A stretch of DNA of 64,000 nt from contig OZ023197.1 of the NCBI GenBank assembly GCA_963995505.1, forward strand, positions 3,938,121-4,002,120, in the 5' to 3' direction. Below are positions 49,666-63,765 of the stretch, piece by piece; within the stretch, counting starts at the first letter, position 1; each line of letters starts with the position of its first letter. The position numbers and the translations under genes were made by a program. The DNA comes from Hypericum androsaemum (taxonomy: Eukaryota > Streptophyta > Magnoliopsida > Malpighiales > Hypericaceae). The notes below the pieces were generated by a model. That model was not told where the DNA came from, ran no database searches, and saw nothing but the letters and a program-made list of their open reading frames with translations.

Positions 49666-49673
49666 AAAAAAAA
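49666..49673 (-). terminator. RNA polymerase III terminator (T8)
   Basis: Eight A on the plus strand give T8 on the minus strand, two bases after the tRNA-Lys 3' end. Confidence 0.85.
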
Positions 49674-49675
49674 TA

Positions 49676-49748
49676 CGCCCACCGTGGGGCTCGAACCCAC
49701 GACCACAAGGTTAAGAGCCTTGCGCTCTACCAACTGAGCTAGACGGGC
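49676..49748 (-). tRNA. trnK-CUU: tRNA-Lys (anticodon CTT)
   Basis: The 73-nt minus-strand sequence begins GCCCGTCTAGCTCAGTTGGT and ends with an acceptor strand ending GGTGGGCG. The acceptor arms pair (GCCCGTC with GGTGGGC, allowing G-T), the A box TAGCTCAGTTGG and B box GGTTCGAGCCC are intact, and the anticodon loop CTCTTAA carries CTT. There is no intron and a T8 terminator follows. A CAA motif lies a few bases upstream (GGACAAGAA), as often seen in plant tRNA genes. It is divergent from the ALG5-type gene, about 150 bp apart. Confidence 0.97.
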
Positions 49749-49901
49749 TTCTTGTCCGATCTACCCTCTAATTTTATATATTAAAATATAGTCGTCAGTA
49801 TCCATCAGAAGTCAGAATTCCGTTCAAATACAACACAGTGAACGAGAAAACCCAGAAACGGAACCGGAGAGACGAAGAGAAGGAAGCAACGGACGAACAA
49901 A

Positions 49902-52650
49902 ATGGGGTTGATGTGGCTGATTGGGGAGGCACTGTTAGGAGTAACGGCGGCGTTAGCTCTCTTGTTGATTTCAGCCATCTTCGTTGAAGCCTATAGACGC
50001 CGCCACAATAACACGTAAACTTCCCTCTTCCTTCTCCTCCTTTGGCTTCTTCCTCTCCCTTTCTTCCCCTAATTCTCCCGGATCCTTTTCCAGGCACGTC
50101 GAAGCTCCCGCGATCTTCGAGGACCCCAATTCGTTGAACCAGGTAATACCCTTTTGCCCCGGGCGTTTTGGGTACTTGTAGAGCGATCCGGTTCATTGGT
50201 TTGAGATTAAAGTTTCAATCTTTAAGGTTTAGGGAGAGTAAAGTTGCGAGCTTTGTGGGAATTGGGAAGTGGGCTGTCTCCAGAATGGAACTTTATGGTG
50301 GTGAGTTTGTGCCTGTTCTATTTGCAGGTCACGTGCCCGCGTATCGTTGACCCGCCGCAGAAGTATATGTCGTTGATCATCCCTGCGTACAATGAGGAGC
50401 ACAGGCTTCCCGGAGCTCTTGATGAAACGATGAAGTATGTGGAAAGCATTTCGAAATCTAGTGTATTGTGGTTCTTGCTTTGATTCTAGCTGACTGTGTT
50501 ATTGAAAGTTCTTGCTTGAACATTGAATGCTGCCCATCTTAGAAAACGAGGCTTGTTCCTCGACGTTTTGTGAATGCCCATTTTCTTGATCGGATACGAT
50601 GAACCCTAAAACCATTCAAATGCTTGATCTGTACTTGGTGGGATGTCTCTTTGTCTAAGCTAATATAAACATTCCGAGAAAGAGAATTGAAAACTTAATT
50701 GTTTTGTTTATTTGTAGTTATCTCGAAGGACGTGCTGCAAAGGATAAATCCTTTACATATGAGGTAAACACAAGTTTCTTCGGTTAGCTGGTTGATATCA
50801 TATTCTCCTCTCAATAATGAAGTAATTGTGAACTTGACTTCTCATCATTTGTTTATTCGTTTTGGGTACTTGGCTCATATTGGATATGGATATAGTTGAT
50901 TCACTGCATAAATTTGCTTCCAGTAATTATGTATCACTGTTCTTTATTAGTATAGAACTTGACTTCTCATCATTTGTTTATCTACATTGACAGTATCATG
51001 AATCTCACATTGTATACCTTCATCCCCTCTGCTTAAGATGTCCTTCGTAGAGATAAAGGGCAGTATTCTACATTTGGTAATTTAAGTGAAAAGTACTTCA
51101 CTCATGGGTGGAGGGGCTCTGATTTGTTATTTATCTGAAATTGATATCATCAGAATAAGTAGTTGTGCTATGCCATCCTACTTGTAGTTCTAAGTATGCC
51201 TTTTGGTTCGGTCCGAGCTGCCTACTTCGCAGATGCTTTATCACGAAAATATTGTGTCTTTGTACTTATTTAGTTTTCTATTTCATGGCTTTGGTAAGTG
51301 ATTACTTTGGTACCGAGTGCACTGTGTATTGCCAGCCTCTATTGGAGGTATAACATTATGCTTTTCTCCAAACACTTCTCTTTGGTTTTGAATGTTATGG
51401 TTGCTTAATCCTTGAACAGGTTATAATCGTTGATGATGGTAGTGTTGATGCAACAAAAAGAGTAGCTTTTAACTTCGTGAGGAAGTATACTGTGGATAAT
51501 GTAAGAGTTATCCTTCTTGGAAGAAACCACGGTAAAGGAGAAGCAATTAGAAAAGTGAGTCTGATCTAGCTCGACAACCTATTATGTTTTCCGTTGCAGG
51601 TGAAAAATGCATTATATCTCTCTTGGCATTAAAATTCTTGCTAAAGGTCTTTACGCTTGTGAAAGTAATGCAAAACAGGGTATGCTTCATTCGCGTGGTG
51701 AATTACTTCTGATGTTGGATGCGGATGGAGCAACGAAGGTTGATGATCTTGAGAAACTTGAAAATCAGGTTTGTATGTACCGTGGCTTTCTTACAAGAAT
51801 AGGTAGCTGTTTGCCAAAGCCAAAACTATCTTAATCTTGTGGTTCTTTTTTTCTATTCGACAAGTTAGACATATGCTTCAATCATCCTGATGTTTGGCCC
51901 AATCAGATACTTGCAGTTGCTCAGAAAGAGTGGCATTCGGGAGATTCATTCAGTAATGATCACAGTTTCAGAATATATGAAATCCCAATGGCAGCTTTCG
52001 GTTCCCGCGCTCATCTTGAAGAGAAGGCTTTGGCCACAGTTGAGTTCTGTTGCAACTATCTAGTCCTTTCATTCTGGCTTACCGCATGTCCATTTCTGTT
52101 GATGTGCTTGCTCCTTTCATGATTGATTTTCCTTTCCATTTCAGCGTAAATGGTATCGCAACTTCTTAATGAAGGGGTTTCATCTTGTTGTTCTGTTAGC
52201 TGCTGGGCCTGGAATTCGTGATACACAAGTAACTTCAGTCCTTAATTACCATATAGAAATACACAAGTGATCGTAATGCTTCCTGTGATAAAATTCCCTA
52301 ACTCTAATGTCGAAATTTTTACAGTGTGGTTTCAAGATGTTTACCAGGGCTGCTGCAAGAAGACTCTTCACAAACATTCGGCTAAAGAGGTAAATGGTTC
52401 TCTCTGCTCACCCTCTCCCCCGAATGAATTGATATGAACTCTGGCACTGTGTGTTCCATGCAGATGGTGCTTCGATGTCGAGTTGGTTTTCTTGTGCAAA
52501 TGGTTTGGTATCCCGATGTTAGAGATCTCGGTGAACTGGTCTGAGATTCCTGGATCGAAGGTGAATCCGTTGAGCATTCCCAATATGCTGTGGGAACTCG
52601 GCCTTATGTCTGTTGGATACAGGACCAGAATGTGGAAAGTTCACAACTGA
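49902..52650 (+). CDS. ALG5: dolichyl-phosphate beta-glucosyltransferase (ALG5-type), 335 aa
   Basis: Ten exons join in phase: 49902-50014, 50094-50142, 50328-50434, 50718-50763, 51420-51554, 51679-51768, 51907-52038, 52145-52228, 52325-52389, 52464-52650. The product is 335 residues, close to plant ALG5. An N-terminal membrane anchor ([19 protein letters not shown]) precedes a GT2 catalytic domain: [39 protein letters not shown], the metal-binding [20 protein letters not shown], and the C-terminal [20 protein letters not shown]. It transfers glucose from UDP-glucose to dolichyl phosphate on the cytosolic ER face, giving Dol-P-Glc for N-glycan assembly. Every intron is GT-AG. No disruption is seen. 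Confidence 0.95.
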
Positions 52651-53861
52651 GCCTTGGTCACAAGCTTATTGGTGAAACCAGCAGCCATCTTTCTCCAATT
52701 ACATATTGCAGCCCGGGAGACATCATGTCGAATATGCAGATCTACACAACCCCAAGTGGATCCGGGAAGGCATAATTAACAACGAGGCTTCTGATTCATG
52801 TTCGAGAAACAACAGAACAGACCATTCTAACGTTCCAGTTTTGTTTTCGCTTATGGAGAACTCGAAACTTCTTGTCAAATTCGATTTTTTTTGAACTAGA
52901 AGAGTTTTATCGGTTTGTTCTGAATGAAACCCTTAAAGCTTATACAGGTATTCTCTTTGGTTCATTAGGGTTCTTGGACTTTACACTACTATTTATGCAT
53001 TGGAAGAAATGGTCACTGTATTGACCTCACTGCTAATTAACATAGGTGGTGTGCACAAGTTGGTTCCCTCCTATCTTTGTGACTTCAACTTCAGGTAGTT
53101 GTCCATCCTACCGCCCATTATGTTCAAGCTCATCGGTTGAAGAAGTTCTTGTTTAGTAAATGCCATTGCCAATGTTGTGGTAAGTTTTATCCGGACACTT
53201 ATTCAGTCGACTAATCCAAATTTAAATAGGGTATGACATTGTTAATAAGTATTCAACATTGTTGTGCTTCCAATAACTCGAACACAAGAAATCTTGATTA
53301 AAGTAGAACAATTCTCGTAGTTTATCTCTTGTGCTGTGAGAATTAGGTGTATGTTGTTTCTCATCGTTTCTCTCTTGCGATGTGAGAATTGGGTGAACCT
53401 TATTTGGTGCTAATTAGCCGTCTTCTAATGTTGAAAAACCATTTGGTGGCTAATTACAGAAAGATTACATATTAAGCTCGACTGGACATATTTGTTAAGC
53501 ACCTAATTTTTGTTAGTCGTTCGCAGAGCTCCTAATTTACGAGGGAAACAACACCATTAACATTTAATGGTCAAAACCAAACATTAATGTCAACCCAACC
53601 AATCTTTAGTGCAATCCTGGCTACCTACCATCTTTTTAGATGCTCGACGACCAAATCTCTATTGCAAACAACTCGTATAACAAAAAGTTTCCTTTTCATA
53701 TTCATAGTCAATTATTATTGGATCTTATTATGAATAAATTTTTTTAACTATGCCATTTTTATTCAAAAGACTTGAAACAAAATTGGGGAATTTGTTGGAA
53801 AATAACAACGATAACCCTTACTGATAATATGTTCAGTATTAAGAAAATTATAGTAAGCTCA
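52651..53861. other. 3' flank of ALG5 and intergenic DNA
   Basis: The first few hundred bases are likely 3' UTR. The rest is AT-rich with no recognisable coding exon. A short repeat (TCTCTTG.TGTGAGAATT) occurs at about 53325 and 53371. Confidence 0.5.
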
Positions 53862-54225
53862 GTCATTGTAAAGTTAGAAATTGAGAGAATTGTATTTCTT
53901 AATTACCATTGAGGACGTACATGGATATATATACAGCCTAGACATTAATTACAAAGATCCTAATTAGCTATGTACCAGGCAACAGTATAATCGTGATTTG
54001 ATCACCTAAGGGAGGCGACCGTTGGAGGAGGAGATAAAGACGGGATCTCCTTGATGGCGTCATCATTGATTGTGATTAATCGTTGATGACGGACAATCAC
54101 GATTACTATGTAATCTCAATACTCCCCCTCAAGTTGGGGAGTAGATGTCGCAAATCTCCAACTTGCGAAGATGGTAGTTGAATTGATGACTCCCAAGCGC
54201 CTTAGTGAATATGTCTGCGGTTTGT

Positions 54226-57200
54226 TCATGACTTGGGGTATATGGTGTAACGATGAGTCCTTCTTGCACCTTGTCGCGGATGAAATGGCAGTCGATTTCG
54301 ATGTGTTTTGTCCGCTCGTGGAACCGGATTAGATGCGATATAGATGGCTGCTTTATTATCGCAATGGAGCTTCATGGGGCGTTGAATCTGGATCTTTAGC
54401 TCTGCAAGTAGACTCCAAACCCATACAAGTTCACACGCAGTGGATGCCATTGCACGGTACTCTGCTTCAGCGCTGGATCGGGCAACCACCTTTTGTTTCT
54501 TTGACCTCCAAATGACGGGGTTGCCACCTATGAACAAGTAGTAGCCTGTGGTAGATTTTCGATCATCTATAAATCCTGCCCAGTCCGCATCTGCAAAGGC
54601 AGAAATAGATAGGTGTTTATGATTTTGCAATAGTAAACCTCTACCTGGACAGCACTTAAGATATTGTAGTATTCTGTTCATGAGTTCAAGATGAATCTCT
54701 TTAGGTGAGTGCATAACTTGACTGATCACACTAACATCATATGTAATGTCTGTTCTAGTGATAGTTAGATAGATAAGCTTACCACAGAGACGTTGAAATC
54801 GATGAATGTTAGTCACACTTTTGCCTTCAATATTGGAGACTTTAAGATTTGGTTCAATTGGGGTTTTGAATGGGGCTGAACCAATCTTCTTAGTCTCTTT
54901 AAGTAAATCAAGTACATACTTCCTTTGGTTTATAAATAATCCTTTATATGAGTATGCAAATTCAACTCCAAAGAAGTACTTTAATTTCCCTAGATCTTTG
55001 ATGTCGAACCTCTGTTTCAGATTTGTTTTTAATCTATCAATGAGGTAATTACAATCACTTGTTATAAGGATATCATCTACATAAACAAGTACTATGACTT
55101 TTCCTAGCTGTCCAGATGAGATGAAGAGACTAGTGTCCGAGTAGCACTTATAGAATCCAAGGTTAGTTAACTCACCATTAATCTATTGTACCATGCACGA
55201 GGAGATTGTTTGAGACCATATATGGCTTTATGTAATTTACATACCTTGTTTGGTGATGTAGAGGCAAGTCCAGGTGGCATGCGCAAGTAAACCTCCTCCT
55301 CTAGCTTTCCTTGTAGGAACGCATTCTTTACGTCCATGTGTTCCAATTTCCACCCTTGATTTACAGCTATGGAAATCAAGATGCGTATGGTGTTCATTTT
55401 GGCAACGGGTGCAAATATTTTACTATAATCAATCCCGGGGGTTTGAGTGAAACCTTTGGCAACCAATCTAGCCTTGTGTCTTTCTACAGAGCCATCGCTG
55501 TTATGTTTAACTTTAAAAACCCATTTGCAGTCTATAGCTTTCTTTCCTTCGGGTAAATCAACAATTGACCATGTCTGATTTCTCTTCAAGGCATTTAATT
55601 CTTCTCTCATAGCAATTTTCCAAACAGGTTGTTTAATGGCCTCAGCAAAACTTCTTGGTTCCAAATTGTTATCTAGACAACTTATGTAAGCCTTTTGCTT
55701 AGGTTTAATATGCTTATATGAAATGTGATTTTCAATAGGATAATATCCCATGTAAGTTTCGAAATCCTTTAGTTTGCAGCCAATCTGTCTAGGCCTGTTA
55801 GACTTTCGTGTTTGCAGGTCTGGTTTAGTGATAAAGTTTGAGGGAGTATCAGACGTACCTTGAGCCTGTGAAATCGATTCATCAGGTTCTACTTGAGGAA
55901 TCAATGTTGGCATGTTGCAGATTGCAGGTGCAGGTGCGTTGTTGCACCTTTCCGTGTTGATATGCCTACGATTTTTTGTAGGTTGGTTGTTGCAGGCGTC
56001 TGCAGGTGCAGACCTACAATTTTCTACAGGTGCACTTCTACGGGATTCTGCAGGTTGGTTGTTGCAGGCATCTGCAGGTGCAGACCTGCAATTTTCCGCA
56101 GGTGCACTTCTGCAGATTTCTGCAGGTGCATGCCTGCTGTAATTTTTAAGAGATTCTCGTCTGCAGTCTTCTGCAGATCTTCCCTCGCTCCTGTCTGTAA
56201 TTTCCTCCCCCTGAATGGCATCCCTTACACTTTCTGAGAAGTAAGGTTGGTGTTTGAGAAATTGGACATCTCGGGATACGAATTTTTGGCGAAGTGAGGA
56301 GCTGTAACACTTGTACCCCTTCTGTGTGCTAGAATAGCCCAAAAATACACATTTAATTGCCCTCTTATCGAGTTTGTCTCTTTTACCTGCAGGCACATGA
56401 ACAAAACAGCAACAACCAAAGATACGAAGATAATCAAGATTTGGTTTTCTCTTCAAAAGAACCTCGAGATGTGCTTTGCTCTTCAGGGTCTTGCTGGGCA
56501 ATCTGTTGATGATGTGACAGGCTGTAAGGACTGCATCGCTCCAAAATTTCTTCTTTACCTGCATCTTAAACATCATGCTCTAGCCACATCTAGCAAATGC
56601 CGATTCTTTCTTTCAGCCACTCCGTTTTGCTGCGGAGTATACACACATGAAGTTTGGTGTATTATCCAAAAAATTTTAAGGTAATCTATGAAATCCTTTT
56701 TATATTCAGTCCCATTATCGGTTCGGAATATCTTTATTCGAGCATTAAACTGATTCATGATCAAATTATTGAACTCCTGGAAAGCTTTAAACACTTCACT
56801 CTTTTGTTTAAGCAAATATATCCACGTACCTCTACTGTAATGATCTATGAATGTGACGAAGTATGAAAATAACAAAAGCGATTCTGCAGTTCTTGGCATA
56901 TTGGCAACTATCACATTGGAGCTCAGCTTTATTAAATTCAGGAAATAACTTTCCTAATACAATATTACTAGGATGGCCTAATCTAGAGTGCCATAGTGTA
57001 TGCAATGTGTCATCCTTGTGAGCTGTGAAAGCTGCAGGATTATGCTTAATTATATAAAGGCCATTGATCAACTTTTCCTCACCAATCTTCTTCCGTGTTG
57101 AGGAGTCCTGAAATTCGACCGAGTCAGCAGAGAAGATGGCCAAACAATTAAGCTGTCGAGTTATCTTGCTAACAGAGAGCAGATTATTTGATAGGTCTGG

Positions 57201-58532
57201 GACATATAAGGAATCCAATTTATGTTCTTTTGAAAACATGGTAGTAAATCCATTTCCTTGAATGGGAATTTTCAAGCCATTTGCTACACAAATAAACTAG
57301 TTGTGTGATTTTTTTAAATCACAGATTAATGTAGGATTGTTGGACATGTGCTCATTTGCACCTGAGTCCACGATCCATGTGCAATCAGATTGTGCAACAT
57401 GACATTCAAAAGTATTCAAGGCGTGTTCTGTTATAGCATGGTTAGCGAGTACAGGGTTACCTTCATTAGGAATTTTTGAATTCCTGGCATCAACGGAGTT
57501 AGCTTCCCCACCGATCTTGAGGTGTTGCAGGACTCGCTGTGCAATTTCTTCAATAGAGGAGTTGCCTTCACTGGTTGCGGCAAGTGCATTGGTGCGGTCA
57601 TTGTTATTCTTCTCCTTTAGGAGCTGCGGCTTCAAGTGCGGATGTAGAAACCAACACTTCTCCTTCGGATGTCCTGTTTTCCCACAATGGTCACACATGA
57701 TGCTCGTTCTTCCAGGTCGAGACCTTCCTCCTCATCCTCTAGCATTTGATCCACCTCTAGAGTTCAGAAATCTCTTTGCAGCATTTGCAGATAGATCTTG
57801 CGTGCTGATAAATGCACTAGTTTCACCAGTGGCTTCATTCTTTTGGAAGGAGCTCATCAACCTTTTTCGAGTTTCCTCCTTTTGGATCCTTGCACAAACT
57901 AGATTGAGGGGTGGAAGGTCTGCGGCAGTCAGAATTTGCTCCTGAAGGGACTCAAATTCTGGACCAAGACCCATGGACTTTAAATATTTTATCTTCATCT
58001 TCTTGCTTTTTGAGGAGAATCGGATCAGCAGTTGCTGGCCTCAACATGGCCAGTTCATCCCACATCACTTTAAGTTTACTGAGGTATTCAACGAAGGGCT
58101 TCTCACCTTTCTACAGCTCAGCGATGCTTCTTTTTAGCTCAAACACTCTGTATAGGTTGTCTTGTTGAGAGTACAACTCTTTGATCGAATCCCATAGGTC
58201 TTTTACACTTTCAGCAAAATTGAAGAGGTTGTCTTGTTAAGGATCCATGACATGACCAAATGGTCATTCATGCTCCATTCTATAAATGATGGATCTTTTG
58301 CTAGTGGGGCTGTGAAACTTCCGTCTATGAACCCCAATCTCCCTCTGCCACTGAGTGCGATGTGAACTGCCTTGGACCAGGAGAGATAGTTGTCGCCGTT
58401 GAAGGACACGGTTGTTATCTTCAAGCCTGTGTTGCCTTCAAACTCTGCAAGTTTTTTGAAGCTGGTCATCCCTAGATTGGAAGCAACGATCGCAGGGGAA
58501 TCATTGAGGCTGGAACTAGATTGATCCGCCAT
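54226..58532 (-). pseudogene. Copia gag-pol, frameshifted
   Basis: In order on the minus strand: gag (MADQSSSSLNDSPAIVASNL; NYLSWSKAVHIAL), CCHC knuckle (CDHCGKTGHPKEKCW), protease (TWIVDSGANEHM), GAG-pre-integrase (HTLWHSRLGHPS), integrase (TDNGTEYKKDF; PQQNGVAERKNRHLL), reverse transcriptase ([21 protein letters not shown]) and RNase H (SSAEAEYRAMA). Frame changes occur around 56.6-56.9 kb and near 55170, with stops in gag, so it is disabled. A repeat-rich linker lies between integrase and reverse transcriptase. Closing RNase H residues are degraded near 54.3 kb. Confidence 0.88.
55982..56125 (-). repeat. 72-bp tandem repeat (two units) in the integrase-RT linker
   Basis: Units 55982-56053 and 56054-56125 are direct 72-bp repeats made of three 24-bp sub-units. 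In frame they encode [24 protein letters not shown] octapeptides, and further decayed sub-units extend on both sides. Being multiples of three, they keep the pol frame open. Confidence 0.85.
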
Positions 58533-58946
58533 TGAAAATTTTTTTGATTTTGCTGGAAGCAGGGATTAAGATCAGATTTGCTCTGATACCATGTAAAGTT
58601 AAAAATTGAGAGAATTGTATTTCTTAATTACCATTGAGGACGTACATGGATATATATACAGCCTAGACATTAATTACAAAGATCCTAATTAGCTATGTAC
58701 CAGGCAACAGTATAATCGTGATTTGATCACCTAAGGGAGGTGACCGTTGGAGGAGGAGATAAAGGCGGGATCTCCTTGATGGCGTCATCATTGATTGTGA
58801 TTGATCGTTGATCACGGACAATCACGATTACTATGTAATCTCAATAGTCATCTAAAATTTATATCAAAATTGACAGAGAATTCAGTTATTACAAAGAATC
58901 GTTTCCATCCCGGTTCATACATATTATTATGTCTATTTATTTTTAG

Positions 58947-59345
58947 ATTGACAGAAGAGGCAACAGATGGATATTTTTGGCCACCATACACAACAAAAAC
59001 ATGGGCGTAATTTCTCGAGCAGCCTTTGAAGTTGACGATTACTGAGAATCGTCGAAATTCTATACAAAAAGTTTTAATTATAACATCATTCTTCTTCTTC
59101 TTCTGAGAACCCAAGATAGAATATTATTTAACCAAGTTTTTCGATTATCAGGTTGGTAAAATTTGGCAAGAATGATTGGCGGGTTTCTTACAAGACATTG
59201 CTTGTGTTAGAACACCTTCTAACCCACGGCCCTCTTAAGAGTTGGCGACGAGTTTCGATGTGATAAACTTGTGATCGAGGAGATTGGTAGCCTTGAACTC
59301 ATCGATGAGAAATGAATAAATTCAAGACTTTAAAACAACGGATTG
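58947..59345 (+). pseudogene. ENTH-domain (epsin/clathrin-adaptor-like) pseudogene fragment
   Basis: Two exon-like stretches read as a plant ENTH domain with frame breaks. The first (from an acceptor at 58945-58946) gives LTEEATDGYFWPPYTTKTW, then, one frame over, GVISRAAFEVDDY and, after a one-base deletion at about 59042, RIVEILYKK. The second (from about 59152) gives NDWRVSYKTLLVLEHLLTHG and, after another frame change, DEFRCDKLVIEEIGSLELID ending in a stop. This order matches ENTH proteins that bind phosphoinositides in endocytic coats. At least three frame breaks and a stop make it a pseudogene. The N-terminal helix is missing; a Copia ends 95 bp upstream. Confidence 0.82.
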
Positions 59346-60534
59346 GTGAATATCCGACACTTATAAGTCATTTGTAACGAGCGGCGTGATAATTTCAACA
59401 ATAAAAACGTATGTAATTTAACATAGATGGGTGACATTTGATCAAGAAGTATTTTGTTTTTTTAAGTATCCAAGAAGGAAACAATGAAGAAAAAAAAATC
59501 AATGAAAGTGGAAGGAGAGTTAAAACATACTCCCGTTGAATGAGGATGGTTTGTGTCTAAAATTTTTTGACCGAATTAGATTATCGGATCGTTAGTTGCG
59601 AGTGTAGTGTGTTTAAGAATGTAAAAAATTCACCTACACATTGATTTAAATTTTGGATTGCATATAGAGATTCCAACATAATATCAGAGTCAATTGCTCA
59701 TACGAGACACATGCCTCATTGTTGTTACTCATAGACGCTCGTATAATAGTATGTTAGCGAATTCAAGACTCGTACAAATTTCAACTCGATGAACTTTGGA
59801 GACGTGTTCGGACAAGAACACTCAAGCTTCTTCCACCAAAAAGTGAAGCCATACGAGGCAGTAAAACCATGTAAGAAATATCAGATGTGTTCACTTATCA
59901 AGGTTGGAGACACTATTTCTTTCCCCCATCCTCTTTATGTGGGCAGGTCCTAAAAGCTTGTTATTTCCTTCGCACGAACTTTTTGGCAACATCTGTTGGA
60001 GTCTGGCCGAGTTACACAGAGAAGAATCATAATTTGGGTGTAGGAAATAGATAACTCGGGGAACGTCGACATAGATCCCTTGTCCTGTTTGAGTTCGGTA
60101 TGGTGATATGGCGGGTACAGAGTAAATGGGAGATCACAGGGTAGATAATCTTGAAGATTAAGAATTTACCTTCAAGCTTAAGGTGCTAAACTAATACAAA
60201 TCGGCTTTAATAATGGGCGGTCGGGCATGTTGATCATTGAAAACATGTCCATTGATAATGGATAAAAATGTAAAGGAAAACCCAAAGATCAAAATAATAA
60301 AGTATCCAGGAATCATAGCAAACAGTCCAAAAAATTGTTGGATGCTAATAGAAAAGGTGGACCATTTTGGTAATCAACTCCTCGCCTTCTTAAAAGTTCA
60401 TCACTCCAAACACCAAAACAAACATAGAAGGATAACAAAGCTAGAATGAAATAGTGCGGCAACCTGCACCACTTCTTTCCAATAAATAGAACAGTCGTCT
60501 CTCTCTCTCTCCGGTGAACCTATCCACGAAGCAC
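59346..60534. other. intergenic; 3' flank of actin
   Basis: No gene is seen. A CT repeat at about 60498-60510 and the 3' UTR of the actin gene occupy the right end. Confidence 0.5.
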
Positions 60535-62088
<1,554 letters not shown>

Positions 62089-62101
62089 CTTCTTCTACTG
62101 C

Positions 62102-62531
62102 CTGTAAATGCCACCAAAAGCACCACCGTACAGATCAGAAACTGAAACACATTCACCAAAATATAACTTCAAACACAGTGACAAAGCAAAACGCAAAGAA
62201 ATTTAAAACCTCGGTCTCTATTTTCGTTAATTCACATTTTCAACCGATATCATTAGTAATTTAGCTGAATCCTTATCCGATTCCGACTTGTAATCCCAAA
62301 CGAAATTTAAATTTAAAAAAAGAAAAAGAAAAACACGAAGCATGCAATTCCTGGATCGAAACCGCCATAACCACAGATCTCACAATTATAACACCAAAAA
62401 AAAATTTTAAAAAATAAAATCATATTAGCAGATCTCTACTTTTCACAGATTTCCAGATCCGAACCGCTATCCAACAGATCGGACGAAACCGAAACCAATC
62501 CAAATCAACAACAACCGATTGAGAAACGAAC
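62102..62531 (-). other. leader (5' UTR) intron of the actin gene
   Basis: On the minus strand a donor GAG|GTTCGTTTC at 62531-62530 and an acceptor TTTACAG|GCAGTAG at 62103-62102 bound a 430-bp T-rich intron that ends 13 bases before the ATG. Plant actin genes usually carry such a leader intron, which often enhances expression. Confidence 0.75.
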
Positions 62532-62650
62532 CTCAAGAGGGAGCGACGGGGAGAAATTGTGAAGTAGAAGAAGAGAGAGAGAGAGAGTCAGCGAGGGGGG
62601 AGAGAGAGAGAGAAGGCAACCGAATTTCCAAGGCAGCAACTCCTCTTCCC

Positions 62651-62658
62651 TTATAAAG
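62651..62658 (-). promoter_or_regulatory. TATA box of the actin gene
   Basis: CTTTATAA on the minus strand lies about 120 bp upstream of the leader-intron donor; a CT/GA-rich untranslated exon (62560-62615) follows. Confidence 0.55.
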
Positions 62659-62659
62659 A

Positions 62660-63399
62660 AATTAGAGGCGCTGCCATTTATAAATAAATAAATAAAGCCA
62701 AAATAAGGTATCTTCCTCCTTCCCCCTCGCTCCTTCGCTGTCTTTTTTTTCTTTTCTATTTTTTTAGTGTATGTTAATTTTTTACCTTTTTATTTTAAGA
62801 AAATTAATTGTTGGCGGAGGGCGGCGAGATGCGATCACAGCCGTTGGATTGATTTAGTGGGTGCTGTTTAAGGAAGGAACGGGTCGTGGGCTTTTCTAAA
62901 TAACCAGTCATCTTTTTACCGCTCTCGGGCCTCGGCATTCCCCCATCCACATCCTCCCTTTTTTTTTCTAATTTATTTTCCCTCCTTCTAGTACTTTCCA
63001 TTGCTTCTCCGGAAAAGTTGTTTTAACTTAATTAACAGTGTTAAATACTAATTATGTGAGCATTAACACCTTTCAAAGATTTCACCCGGCTCGAATATTG
63101 ATTAGTCGGCAGTCCACGTCGCCAAAAAAAAACTCGGACCCGACCTCGGGACCCATCCGTGATAAAAATTGAAATAAGTTGGACTTGTTTTACGGTTTTG
63201 AAACTACAGGTACCCAAATGATAATCGGTGAAACTACAAAATACTTGAGTGTACTTTTCCCCTATAATTTATAAACAATGAAAGCTCAAATCCAACTGTC
63301 AACCGAAGGAATTACACGAGGATGTCGTCTCCCTACACTACACCTTCAATATTTACTAAATAATGACACCCTATACATCTATTATTGTTATTATTCGTT
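62660..63399. other. upstream DNA of actin; no gene seen
   Basis: T-rich and non-coding on both strands apart from short frames without recognisable domains. Confidence 0.5.
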
Positions 63400-63765
63400 C
63401 AGACATTAAATTTTGCACTCCAACAGCACGTAACCGAAGGAATTACACCGAAGCTTTTGCTATTGTCCCTTATTTTGCAGCAATTTCGCCTCACCAGGAC
63501 TATTATTGAGTCCGATAATCTTTCTTTGGTTGACTTCTCAACAATTCTTCTCCTCCAATCAATTGGAATGCGGAATTGTTGGCATTGGAAGTCCAAGCCA
63601 AACTTTTGAAATTGCCCCTTTGCCGTGTAATTCATGTTCTTAGATTAGTCAATCGTGTTGCGGATTGATTAGCTAAGGCGACTAACTTAAGTGAGGTAGT
63701 TCATAGTCTTCCTCGTGAACTACAATTGTTCCTTTTGTATAATTCTAATGATTAATATAAGTTCT
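63400..63765 (+). pseudogene. RNase H-like (RVT_3) remnant of a LINE-type element
   Basis: On the plus strand frames read RTIIESDNLSLVD near 63496 and then, after stops, HVLRLVNRVAD, LAKATNLSEVVHSLPREL near 63640-63715. These resemble the 'hhESDsLsLV' strand and the C-terminal 'HVxRxxNxVADxLAK' motif of plant non-LTR retroelement RNase H domains. The first catalytic part is absent and stops interrupt it. Confidence 0.6.

Larger units (their letters stand above)
53862..58851 (-). mobile_element. near-complete Copia LTR retrotransposon, 4.98 kb
   Basis: Two 255-bp LTRs at 53867-54121 and 58592-58846 flank gag-pol on the minus strand. The target duplication GTCAT is perfect (53862-53866 and 58847-58851). 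The primer-binding site TGGTATCAGAGC follows the 5' LTR at 58580-58591 and a purine tract (TTGAGGGGGAGT on the minus strand) precedes the 3' LTR. By eye the LTRs differ at about five bases (roughly 2%), so insertion is recent. It belongs to a different Copia lineage from the 41.9-46.7 kb element. The adjacent orphan gag at 30.2 kb is its relative. Confidence 0.95.
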
